Below are positions 7,627-15,048 of a DNA stretch of 55,446 bases, piece after piece. The DNA lies in the NCBI GenBank assembly GCA_018822845.1, contig JAHJJD010000129.1, positions 1-55,446 of the forward strand, written 5' to 3'. Position numbers and translations under genes: made by a program. Each line of letters opens with the position of its first letter. Within the stretch, counting starts at the first letter, position 1. The notes under the pieces were generated by a model. That model saw nothing but the letters and a program-made list of their open reading frames with translations. It did no database searches and was not told the DNA's origin. The stretch comes from Gammaproteobacteria bacterium. GTDB lineage: Bacteria; Pseudomonadota; Gammaproteobacteria; Thiotrichales; Thiotrichaceae.

Positions 7627-10089
7627 CTAACTCGAAGTCTTTTTACGGACTGTTGTCTTCTTGCTCGTTTTCGCCTTGGCAGCCGTTGACTTGGTTGTTT
7701 TCGCTGTGGCTGCTTTGGGGGCGGCCTTTTTCGCAGGCTTGGCAGGTTTTTCCGCCTCGCTACCGGTAGCTTCAGCTTTTTTCGTCGCTTTTTTGACGCT
7801 TTTGGCTTCTGCTGCTACCGCCAGCAGCGCTACACATTCTTCCAGGGTCATGCTGTCAGGCTCACGATCCTTGGGCAGGCGTGCCTGAATTTTGCTGCGC
7901 TTGACCACCTGATTGAGGTATGGCCCCCAACGGCCTTTGAGGATCTGGATGCCATTACCGAAGTCACGCAGGACACGCTCCTTGTCCTTCTGGATTTTTT
8001 CGGCAATCAGCTCCAGCGCCCGTTCCAGCGTGATGGTGTGCGGGTCGTCTTCCTTTTTGAGGGATGCAAACTGATCGCCGAATTTGACGTAGGGGCCGAA
8101 ACGCCCGACGTTGGCACTGATAGCTTTGCCGTCTGCGGTTTCACCCACATGGCGCGGCAGTTTGAACAGTTCCAGCGCCTCTTCCAGCGTCACGTTATCC
8201 AGCTTCATGCCGGGGCGCAGGCTGGCGAAAACCGGCTTTTCCTCATCATCGCGGGTACCAATCTGTACCATCGGCCCGTAACGCCCCAAGCGCACGGAAA
8301 CCGGCTTGCCGGATGCCGGGTCAGTACCCAGTTCACGCGACTGAAGCACGTCGCTGCGGTTGACGCTCTCCATCTTTTCATCCACCAGTTGGTGGAACGG
8401 ACGCCAGAACTCGTCCATCACCGGTACCCATTCCTTTTCCCCGCGCGAAATGGCGTCGAGCTGGTCTTCCAGGTTAGCGGTGAAATCGTAATCAACGTAC
8501 TGGGTGAAATGCTCGGTCAGGAAGCGGTTGACGATGCGCCCGATGTCGGTCGGGATGAAACGGCGGCTTTCCAGCTCCACATACTCACGCGACAGCAGGG
8601 TGGAAATAATGCTGGCGTAGGTGGATGGGCGACCAATGCCATATTCTTCCAGCGCCTTAACCAGCGAGGCTTCGGAATAGCGTGGTGGTGGCTCGGTGAA
8701 ATGCTGCTCAGGCAGGATGTCGTGCAGGGTAATGGTTTCGCCTTCCGTCAGTGGCGGCAGCGGGCTTTCCTTCTCGCTGGCGCGGTCATCCAGCCCTTCT
8801 TCGTACACCAGCAAAAAGCCGGGGTCGCGGATGGTGGAGCCGGAGGCGCGGAAGAAACTGCCAGTTTCGGCATTCAGGTCAGCCGACACCGTATCCAGCG
8901 TAGCGTAGAGCATCTGGCAGGCAACTGTACGCTTCCAGATCAGTTCGTACAGTTTGAACTGCTCCTCGCTCAGGTGGTTCTTCACCTGCTCAGGTGCACG
9001 CAGGGCGGAAGTCGGGCGTACTGCTTCGTGGGCTTCCTGCGCATTCTTGGATTTGGTTTTGTAGAAGTTGGGCTTTTCAGGCAGTTTTGCTGCGCCGTAA
9101 CGTTGCCCGATCAGCTCACGCAATTCTGCAATGGCCTCATTCGCCAGACTCACCGAGTCGGTACGCATGTAGGTGATCAGGCCGACCGGGCCACTGCCAA
9201 GGTCAATGCCTTCATACAGTTGCTGGGCGACCCGCATGGCGCGCTGGGTAGAAAAACGCAGCTTGCGCACCGCTTCCTGTTGCAGGGTGGAAGTGGTGAA
9301 CGGCGGTGCGGGGTAACGCTTGCGCTGCTTCTTTTCCACCTTGCTGACCAGCAATTTGCCATTGGCGGATGCCAGCAAACGCTCACGCACGGCAGTCGCC
9401 TGTGTTTCATTATTAATATCGAACTGGTCGAGCTTGTTGCCATCCAGCGTATGCAGGCGGGCAGTGAAGGCTTGTGCATCCTTTTCGTTCTGCGCCGTCA
9501 TCGTCCAGTATTCCTGGCGGACGAAACGCTCGATTTCCTCCTCGCGCTCGACGATCAGGCGCAAGGCAGGGCTTTGCACACGCCCGGCAGACAGGCTGGG
9601 CTTGATCTTGCGCCACAACAGCGGGGAAAGGTTGAAACCAACCAGATAATCCAGCGCCCGGCGCGCCTGCTGCGCATCAATCAGGTCGTGGGCAAGGCCA
9701 CGCGGATGCTGAATCGCTTCCTGGATGGCACGCTTGGTAATTTCGTGGAAAACGACCCGCTGAACCGTTTTGCCTTCCAGTGCGCCACGCTCTTTCAATA
9801 ATTCGTACAGATGCCAGGAAATGGCCTCGCCTTCGCGATCCGGGTCAGTTGCGAGATAAAGGGTGTCGGCTTTCTTCAGCGCACGGGCGATCGCGTCGAC
9901 ATGACGCTGGTTGCGGTCGATGATTTCATAGCGCATGTCATACCCGTTGTCGGGGTCGACAGCGCCTTCCTTGGGCACCAGATCACGTACATGCCCATAG
10001 GAGGCCAGTACTTCAAACCCCTTGCCGAGGTACTTTTGGATCGTTTTTCCCTTCGCCGGAGATTCGACGATAACCAGATTCTCGCTCAT
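7627..10089 (-). CDS. topA: DNA topoisomerase I, zinc-finger-free form with Lys/Ala-rich tail
   Basis: The 820-residue type IA topoisomerase relaxes negative supercoils. The TOPRIM domain is at the N terminus (VIVESPAKGKTIQKYLG, ATDPDREGEAISWHL); the catalytic tyrosine is in GLITYMRTDSVSL (about residue 310). After the toroid domain come repeated C-terminal topoisomerase repeats (RLGRYGPMVQIG, NVGRFGPYVKFG, LKGRWGPYLN) in place of the Cys4 zinc ribbons of E. coli TopA; no Cys4 cluster is visible. The last ~55 residues are rich in Lys, Ala and Thr, like histone H1 tails, and probably add nonspecific DNA binding. It is followed by tsaC at a two-base gap. Confidence 0.97.
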   Translation of the reverse strand: MSENLVIVESPAKGKTIQKYLGKGFEVLASYGHVRDLVPKEGAVDPDNGYDMRYEIIDRNQRHVDAIARALKKADTLYLATDPDREGEAISWHLYELLKERGALEGKTVQRVVFHEITKRAIQEAIQHPRGLAHDLIDAQQARRALDYLVGFNLSPLLWRKIKPSLSAGRVQSPALRLIVEREEEIERFVRQEYWTMTAQNEKDAQAFTARLHTLDGNKLDQFDINNETQATAVRERLLASANGKLLVSKVEKKQRKRYPAPPFTTSTLQQEAVRKLRFSTQRAMRVAQQLYEGIDLGSGPVGLITYMRTDSVSLANEAIAELRELIGQRYGAAKLPEKPNFYKTKSKNAQEAHEAVRPTSALRAPEQVKNHLSEEQFKLYELIWKRTVACQMLYATLDTVSADLNAETGSFFRASGSTIRDPGFLLVYEEGLDDRASEKESPLPPLTEGETITLHDILPEQHFTEPPPRYSEASLVKALEEYGIGRPSTYASIISTLLSREYVELESRRFIPTDIGRIVNRFLTEHFTQYVDYDFTANLEDQLDAISRGEKEWVPVMDEFWRPFHQLVDEKMESVNRSDVLQSRELGTDPASGKPVSVRLGRYGPMVQIGTRDDEEKPVFASLRPGMKLDNVTLEEALELFKLPRHVGETADGKAISANVGRFGPYVKFGDQFASLKKEDDPHTITLERALELIAEKIQKDKERVLRDFGNGIQILKGRWGPYLNQVVKRSKIQARLPKDREPDSMTLEECVALLAVAAEAKSVKKATKKAEATGSEAEKPAKPAKKAAPKAATAKTTKSTAAKAKTSKKTTVRKKTSS

Positions 10090-10209
10090 TATTTATACGT
10101 ACAAGCAGGCAGCCTGTATCCTGATTTATCACAAGGCCGCATTTTATCCCCTGAACGGAGGCAAAAGTAAAGTTCTGTGCGCCGCGAGTAATGAAATAAG
10201 TCTCCGGGG

Positions 10210-10575
10210 TTACCCGTGCAGGTGCAAACTGCCCTTGTGTTCAAACAGCTTGTGCAGACGCATGAAACTGTCCTGATCATTTGCTGGCACTGCTGCGGAA
10301 GCTTCAATGAAAACATCAACGGAAGCTGTTTGCATTACCCGCTCTGACGCTTTTCTTTCGTCCTGGTAATAAATGTGCAACAGGTATTCAGGTGTGGTAT
10401 GCAAAGCTTTGGCAAGTTTGCAGAGTGTGGAAATTTTGGCTTCTCCAACGTCGGCGTTCAACAGTTTGTGCCATGCCTGACGTGTCAGACCGGAACGTTC
10501 CGCAGCCTTGGTTGGCCCCATGTTCAGGGTAGCCATACGATTTTTCAGATAGTTGGCAAAGTCTATGGATGACAT
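10210..10575 (-). CDS. Small helix-turn-helix regulator, paralogue of the next gene
   Basis: The 121-residue product has an N-terminal XRE-like HTH (about residues 1-68): AAERSGLTRQAWHKLL is the two-helix core, followed by KISTLCKLAKALHTTPEYLL. The C-terminal half has no domain I recognise. The HTH aligns well with that of the gene at 10688-11314 (MSS-D-A-Y--R--TL, SG-(S/T)RQ-WHKLL-A-V-EA--STL-K-A--L-T-P), so the two arose by duplication. A perfect 15-base inverted repeat lies 20 bases upstream of the start and is a natural autoregulation site. Target genes are unknown. Confidence 0.8.
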   Translation of the reverse strand: MSSIDFANYLKNRMATLNMGPTKAAERSGLTRQAWHKLLNADVGEAKISTLCKLAKALHTTPEYLLHIYYQDERKASERVMQTASVDVFIEASAAVPANDQDSFMRLHKLFEHKGSLHLHG

Positions 10576-10594
10576 GTCTCGTACTCCCTCAAGT

Positions 10595-10627
10595 GTTTGA
10601 CATCACACTTGCAGTGTGATGTCAAAC
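10595..10627. promoter_or_regulatory. Perfect 15-bp inverted repeat, candidate operator
   Basis: GTTTGACATCACACT (10595-10609) is repeated perfectly inverted as AGTGTGATGTCAAAC (10613-10627) with a TGC spacer, immediately upstream of the HTH gene starting at 10575. The arms include TTGACA-like hexamers on both strands. No T-run follows, so an operator is more likely than a terminator. Confidence 0.6.
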
Positions 10628-10687
10628 AAGGGGTAACGACAATGTGGAAATTTCCATATTGCCCAGTCTGCATAATTCAACCAGAAT

Positions 10688-11314
10688 TTATGCAGACTGG
10701 GAGACGTTTACCATGCAGTAAAGACTGCTTAATTCAGGGAACACGGCTTCGCCCTTGTCATTGACGATTTGCCAGCGTGATACAGCCGTACCTGCCGTAG
10801 CAGGCGCGCGCATTCTTGCACGGATACGGGTATGTTCACCCGGCAGGGTTTCAATAATGGGCACCCGCTGATGGACAGGGGAAAGGAATTGCTGGCCTGC
10901 GGGCGGCTCGTTTTCATCTACGCACTGGAGGAACCAGTTACGCCATGTTTCCGTACCGAGATTGACCACTTCCCAGATTTTTTCAAACTCCTGACCGGCA
11001 CGTACTTCGGTGTTATCCGGGTAGGTGACGTCGGCGATGAAACCGCTGGCAAGTTTTCTGGCGGTACTGGAAAAATTTGAACCGTGGGTGAAATCCTTGC
11101 CGTGAAAATAAACACGCAACATGTTCAGAGGATGCGTATCCAGCGTGCCAGCTACCTTTACCAAGGTAGACAACCTGGCCTCATCCACTTCTGCACGTAG
11201 CAGTTTGTGCCATGTCTGGCGGGAAATACCTGAATGTTCGGCGGCAGCCACCGTGGTAAGTCCCAATGTTTTCAAACGCTTACGAATATAGCCTGCCAAG
11301 TCTGCTGATGACAT
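10688..11314 (-). CDS. HTH regulator fused to an NBR1-type Ig-like domain
   Basis: The 208-residue product begins with an XRE-like HTH (about 1-70, AAEHSGISRQTWHKLL core), followed by a domain from about 85 to 203 that fits the NBR1 Ig-like fold: FIADVTYPDNTEVRAGQEF, KIWEVVNLGTETWRNW, a TLPGEHTRIRARMRAPATAG segment and VSRWQIVNDKGEAVFP. In eukaryotes this domain occurs in the autophagy receptor NBR1 and in ILRUN; bacterial copies exist but their role is poorly known. In a cytoplasmic regulator it could bind a protein or a peptide partner (inference). No signal peptide. The gene lies 112 bases upstream of its shorter paralogue on the same strand, with repeated GTTWAC sites upstream. Confidence 0.78.
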   Translation of the reverse strand: MSSADLAGYIRKRLKTLGLTTVAAAEHSGISRQTWHKLLRAEVDEARLSTLVKVAGTLDTHPLNMLRVYFHGKDFTHGSNFSSTARKLASGFIADVTYPDNTEVRAGQEFEKIWEVVNLGTETWRNWFLQCVDENEPPAGQQFLSPVHQRVPIIETLPGEHTRIRARMRAPATAGTAVSRWQIVNDKGEAVFPELSSLYCMVNVSQSA

Positions 11315-11355
11315 AATTCTCCTTGACTCCCAATTGTTTCAACTGACAACGTGTA

Positions 11356-11480
11356 GTTTACAGTAGTTAACAAAAAAATCACAAAAAAAGCTGCTCACGT
11401 TAACCGCCGTTTACAAATTATCTGCTATCTTGGTTTAAAAATCACGTTTTAATGGGGAATGTACGGTTAAGCGGTTAAAC
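11356..11480. repeat. Cluster of GTTWAC-type half-sites
   Basis: GTTTAC-N4-GTTAAC lies at 11356-11371 and GTTAAC-N4-GTTTAC at 11399-11414; a related pair GGTTAA/GGTTAAAC is at 11465-11480. The ten-base periodicity within pairs places both half-sites on one DNA face. They sit between the divergent HTH-NBR1 gene and the porin-like gene and are likely binding sites for one of the HTH proteins (inference). Confidence 0.45.
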
Positions 11481-11484
11481 AGGG

Positions 11485-11584
11485 GAACTGTACCTTCTCC
11501 AACCTCTTCCATGTGTCAGTCAGACTCCCTCAACTGACCCTTACTGGCACTGGATAGCCGACCCGCATGGGTCGGCTTTTTTTT
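11485..11584 (+). ncRNA. Possible small RNA ending at an intrinsic terminator
   Basis: A plus-strand terminator (11556-11584) lies in front of the barrel-protein gene although no plus-strand gene precedes it. Just upstream is a second hairpin, GTCAGT/ACTGAC (about 11516-11537). Together they look like the end of a short transcript or of an attenuated leader. The 5' end shown is arbitrary; I see no strong promoter. Confidence 0.3.
11556..11584 (+). terminator. Rho-independent terminator
   Basis: AGCCGACCC (11556-11564) pairs with GGGTCGGCT (11569-11577) across a GCAT loop and is followed by eight T residues. Confidence 0.85.
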
Positions 11585-11633
11585 ACATATTGCGCTATTA
11601 TTAGTTTTTTCTATCTAATGGAGCCTTTGTGAT

Positions 11634-12281
11634 ATGACCGCACGTACACTTTCAATTACTTTCATTTCCACCGCCCTGCTGGCAATGGCTACCCATACCG
11701 TCCAGGCCGATACTGCGGTTGCTGGCAAGGTCGGCACACTGGGCCTTGGTGTGGAAGCCATCAAGCCGCTGGAAAAAGTTGATCTGCGCTTCGGGGTCAA
11801 CAAGCTGGATTATGACCACAACGATACACTGGATGGCACCAACTATAATGTTGATCTCGGACTGCAAACGGTTACTGCTCTGGTTGACTGGCATCCAAAG
11901 CAAAACGGCTTCTTTGTCAGCGGCGGGGCAATGATAAATGACAACAAGCTGACAGCATCTGCAACTGCTGTTGGCACAGAAGACATTGGTGGGGCAAACC
12001 CTAATGCTGGTGTCACCATCAGCTCCGGGATCAGTTTTGATGATGTGTCTCCTTATTTGGGTATTGGTTACCGCAAAAGCGGACACAAAGGGTGGGGGTT
12101 CACGGCAGAAGCCGGGGTACTTTACCAAGGCACTCCCGATGTCAGCCTCACCACTAGCGATGCTAATTTTAACACCAATCAGGCAGACAATATTGCGCAA
12201 GAGGAAGCGAACATCCGCAATGATCTTGATGCGTTGAAATACATGCCGGTCGTCTCAATTGGTGCGGTTTATAACTTCTAA
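11634..12281 (+). CDS. Outer-membrane beta-barrel protein with signal peptide
   Basis: The 215-residue product has a cleavable signal peptide (ending near THTVQADT) and then alternating amphipathic strands typical of a small barrel: KVDLRFGVNKLDYD, TVTALVDWHP, GFFVSGGAMI, PYLGIGYR and a C-terminal strand VVSIGAVYNF ending in Phe, the BamA recognition pattern. It resembles OmpW-like or porin-like eight-stranded proteins; the exact family is not clear. GGAG (11620-11623) precedes the ATG. An acidic, Asn/Asp-rich segment (about 175-200) is probably an extracellular loop. Function unknown. Confidence 0.75.
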   Translation: MTARTLSITFISTALLAMATHTVQADTAVAGKVGTLGLGVEAIKPLEKVDLRFGVNKLDYDHNDTLDGTNYNVDLGLQTVTALVDWHPKQNGFFVSGGAMINDNKLTASATAVGTEDIGGANPNAGVTISSGISFDDVSPYLGIGYRKSGHKGWGFTAEAGVLYQGTPDVSLTTSDANFNTNQADNIAQEEANIRNDLDALKYMPVVSIGAVYNF

Positions 12282-12399
12282 CTGATTTTGTGAATCCACT
12301 TTCCATAGAATTTATACATCAAGCAACCATTGATTTACTTTGCTTATGATAGACTATTTTGAGGTTTCTCCCTTACTGACTAACGCATAGGAGCAAAAC

Positions 12400-12570
12400 A
12401 TGCTGAACAAGTCCTTCTTCCTGGTGATTCTCCTTACACTGTCGTCACCACTCCTGACCTCTTGTGGCGGAGGTAGCAGCTCTAACACACCTACGGCCAG
12501 TTCCGATGTGAGCATTGAGGCCGGTAAATCCCTTACACCAGAGAACGTTTCTATCGTTACCGCACAGTAA
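12400..12570 (+). CDS. 56-residue lipoprotein
   Basis: A short frame from ATG 12400 to TAA 12570, preceded by AGGAG (12389-12393). It encodes a signal sequence (KSFFLVILLTLSS) and a lipobox LLTSC followed by GGGSSS, giving a mature lipoprotein of only about 36 residues ending IVTAQ. It lies 14 bases before the 692-residue secreted protein gene and is likely co-transcribed with it. The same Cys-Gly-Gly-Gly start occurs in the lipoprotein at 21429. Nothing else in it suggests a function; it may anchor or chaperone the neighbour (inference). Confidence 0.72.
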   Translation: MLNKSFFLVILLTLSSPLLTSCGGGSSSNTPTASSDVSIEAGKSLTPENVSIVTAQ

Positions 12571-12584
12571 CAAGGAGATACCCA

Positions 12585-14663
12585 ATGCACCATTCACAAT
12601 CACTCATATCGGTGGCAGCCTTTTTGCTGGCCCTGCCAGCTTTCGCTGCCCCACCAGCCAACTCCCCGTACAACACAGATAACGTGGATAAGTTCGTCCA
12701 TGAACAGTCCGCCGCAGCATTCAAAGATGTAGAGGAAACCCTGTGTTACGTTGGGCAAATGAAGGGGGAAAGCTTCATTAACCAAGGCGTCTACAAAGCA
12801 TTGATTGATAACAACCTCTGCGAGAGTGGCGAGACCCAAGGCCAAAGCAGCAACGGCAGTAACACTACAGCAAACAGTAATGCGCCAGAATATGAACCTG
12901 TCACCGTCAATGTGACCCAGGCAGGTACCACTGACCCTGTTGTTGGCAGTGTCTGGGTTCATCCAGAAGACCTTAATGGGGCGGCCATGCCCGCCAAACT
13001 GACGACAACAGCAACCCCCAGCGACACCAACCCATGGGGAATATTCAGCCTGAACTGGGGTTTCACTGGCATGCAGGGCTTTATCCAAACGTCCAAAGAT
13101 GCACAAAACCGGAACATTCTCCAATACACTGACAGTTTCAGCGAGGGAGCCTTTTCCGAAAACAGGCTTGCATCGTTGTTGAAGACCGGGGAAACAAGCG
13201 GCAAGGGCAGCATATCAGACGGGACGCACAGTTTTGACATTGCCTTCGATGAAAACCACTTCCTGCGCAGCAAGGACAACGACCAGCAATGTTTTGCCCG
13301 TAAGGAGTACACTTCCAATGTGTGGCGTTACGGCTTGTATGATGCAACAAGCGGTGAGCGCATTACGCGCAACAGCGGCTTCCCGATCAAGAAAGGTGAT
13401 GACTGGGGCTGGGCTGGCTATTGGGGCGTGTGGTTGCCGGGGGATGCCAACGTACAAACGGGCGAGACCGTGCAACGCGCATCCTTCGATGGCACAACAG
13501 GGCAAAGTTACACTGTTTTCAAGGCAGAGGGGAAGCTGACCAAGCACAGTAAAGTCGAAGCAACGCTTGGTGAGATCAAGGGCATCCCTCTCGAAGTACA
13601 TGTCTTTGATGGTCAAAATGCTGACATGTACCAAGTGGAGTGGAATGGCAGCGGGTTCACCAAAACCCACCAGTTGCAGTGTGGTGGTGAAGGGCAGAAT
13701 TTCCGTTGTGACTGGAAAGATGCCTCCGGCACCCTGACATTTGGCCAAAACGATTATGACCTTGCAGGCTATTCACCTGCCTTGGGCGGCAATGTGCGTA
13801 TCCCCCTGCGTGCTGACGACGGTAACCTGGTTACGCTCAGTGACGCTAGCGGCATCATTTTGCATACAGAGGATATTGTGCTGCCTGGTGATACTGTCCC
13901 AACCGACCTGAAGTGCTTAGACAACTGTATCAGCGCTGCGGATGGCTCCGCCTCTCCTGGACAAGGTTACTACCAAGCCCAAGCCCCTGCCACCGTTGCC
14001 ACTGCATATACCTTTGACGCGACCGATATGCTGCTTAAGCAAGGAGGAGCTGCGGTTACGCCAACCCCTTCCTGGGGCAACAACCAAAACCTGCGGACAG
14101 GTGCGCTGGTCACCGATGCCCAACTGAATAACTTGACATGCGATTGGGACAGCAATTCCACTTGTGCCTGGAAAGCGTGGGATTTGGATACCTTCTACAC
14201 ATGGGAAACCGGCACGGAGTCCTGGAACCATCTGGTCTTGTTGACTGATCAGGCAGACAATCCGGTTGAGTTCGACCCACCATTACTGGTGCAATACACC
14301 CACACCAATGGCAGCAAGTTCCGTCTGGAATACAACGGCTTCGGGGACTTGCATGGCATACCCGGCAAATGCGTGGATCCTGGAACCAACGAAGAGACTG
14401 AGTGCGGCCCTGGCACCCATTACATCTCCAAGTTCAACATTGCTGACGGCGCAACAGTAACCGGCTCAGACAGTAAGTCTTATCTGGTCAAATGGTTGGG
14501 AGTAGAGCAGCGCATGAAGAAAACCGACCTGGCGAATTGTTCCGGCCTAAGCCTTGAAAGCCTGGCATTACCCAGCATCAGCAGTTGGCAAGACCCGAAT
14601 ATTGGCGCTGAGCCGACGGTGAATGCGCCACCCAAGGTCATCGGTGGTGTTATCCAGCAATAA
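12585..14663 (+). CDS. Large secreted protein of unknown function
   Basis: The 692-residue product has a Sec signal peptide (cleavage near LPAFAAPP) and no membrane segment after it, so it is periplasmic or released. It is rich in Trp, Gly, Asn and Thr and carries a DWGWAGYWGVWLPGDA motif near residue 270, which I associate with uncharacterised secreted proteins of marine and sulfur gammaproteobacteria. Several paired cysteines (CLDNC; CDWDSNSTC; C-DPGTNEETEC) suggest disulfides. Fold looks beta-rich. An AAGGAG site (12572-12577) precedes the start, and the upstream neighbour is a tiny lipoprotein. A strong terminator follows at 14691. I do not recognise a named family. Confidence 0.8.
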   Translation: MHHSQSLISVAAFLLALPAFAAPPANSPYNTDNVDKFVHEQSAAAFKDVEETLCYVGQMKGESFINQGVYKALIDNNLCESGETQGQSSNGSNTTANSNAPEYEPVTVNVTQAGTTDPVVGSVWVHPEDLNGAAMPAKLTTTATPSDTNPWGIFSLNWGFTGMQGFIQTSKDAQNRNILQYTDSFSEGAFSENRLASLLKTGETSGKGSISDGTHSFDIAFDENHFLRSKDNDQQCFARKEYTSNVWRYGLYDATSGERITRNSGFPIKKGDDWGWAGYWGVWLPGDANVQTGETVQRASFDGTTGQSYTVFKAEGKLTKHSKVEATLGEIKGIPLEVHVFDGQNADMYQVEWNGSGFTKTHQLQCGGEGQNFRCDWKDASGTLTFGQNDYDLAGYSPALGGNVRIPLRADDGNLVTLSDASGIILHTEDIVLPGDTVPTDLKCLDNCISAADGSASPGQGYYQAQAPATVATAYTFDATDMLLKQGGAAVTPTPSWGNNQNLRTGALVTDAQLNNLTCDWDSNSTCAWKAWDLDTFYTWETGTESWNHLVLLTDQADNPVEFDPPLLVQYTHTNGSKFRLEYNGFGDLHGIPGKCVDPGTNEETECGPGTHYISKFNIADGATVTGSDSKSYLVKWLGVEQRMKKTDLANCSGLSLESLALPSISSWQDPNIGAEPTVNAPPKVIGGVIQQ

Positions 14664-14690
14664 TTGATACTTTTAATTCTTCCCTATATA

Positions 14691-14718
14691 GACCCCGCCA
14701 ACGTGCGGGGTCTTTTTT
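14691..14718 (+). terminator. Rho-independent terminator of the secreted-protein operon
   Basis: GACCCCGC (14691-14698) pairs with GCGGGGTC (14705-14712) and is followed by six T residues. Confidence 0.9.
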
Positions 14719-14744
14719 GGAATGAATAACATACTATTCACCAC

Positions 14745-14777
14745 TTGTTAAAAGCATGAATTTGCACTATATATAAT
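14745..14777 (+). promoter_or_regulatory. Promoter of the hipBA operon
   Basis: TTGTTA (14745-14750) and TATATA (14768-14773) are 17 bases apart; an overlapping TATAAT lies at 14772-14777. Transcription would begin near 14780-14784, at or just before the first codons, so the message is probably leaderless. The flanking TGCA-N10-TGCA (14763-14780) is a possible HipB operator. Confidence 0.5.
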
Positions 14778-14779
14778 GC

Positions 14780-15046
14780 ATGGAAATGCAAAATCTCGGC
14801 GCGAACATCCGCGCAGCACGTAAAGAGCGTAACCTCACCCAGACTGACCTGAGCGGTATGCTCGGCATGAGCCGCGCCACCCTCTCCGGCATTGAAAATG
14901 GCACTGTCCCGGAAGTCGGCATCCGCAAAGTCATGGCGCTCTGCTCCGCCCTGGGACTGGAGCTGACCATACAAGCCATTTCCCCACGCCGCCCGACCCT
15001 GCACACGCTGGTCGATGAAGCCACGCAACGCAAAGCAGGGAAGTAA
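14780..15046 (+). CDS. hipB: HipB-type antitoxin, HTH repressor
   Basis: The 88-residue product is an XRE-family DNA-binding protein: RAARKERNLTQTDLSGMLGMSRATLSGIENG is condensed here as the classic five-helix HTH (about residues 10-65), followed by a hydrophobic dimer strand (LGLELTIQAIS). Two in-frame ATGs exist, at 14780 and 14786; the second fits a start of transcription near 14784. It is followed by the toxin gene after a two-base gap. By family knowledge it neutralises HipA and represses the operon. Confidence 0.85.
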   Translation: MEMQNLGANIRAARKERNLTQTDLSGMLGMSRATLSGIENGTVPEVGIRKVMALCSALGLELTIQAISPRRPTLHTLVDEATQRKAGK

Positions 15047-15048
15047 CC

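Noticed and set aside
8038-9801. 587-residue plus-strand frame opposite topA
   Set aside because: Antisense shadow; topA motifs are unambiguous and the antisense product resembles nothing known.
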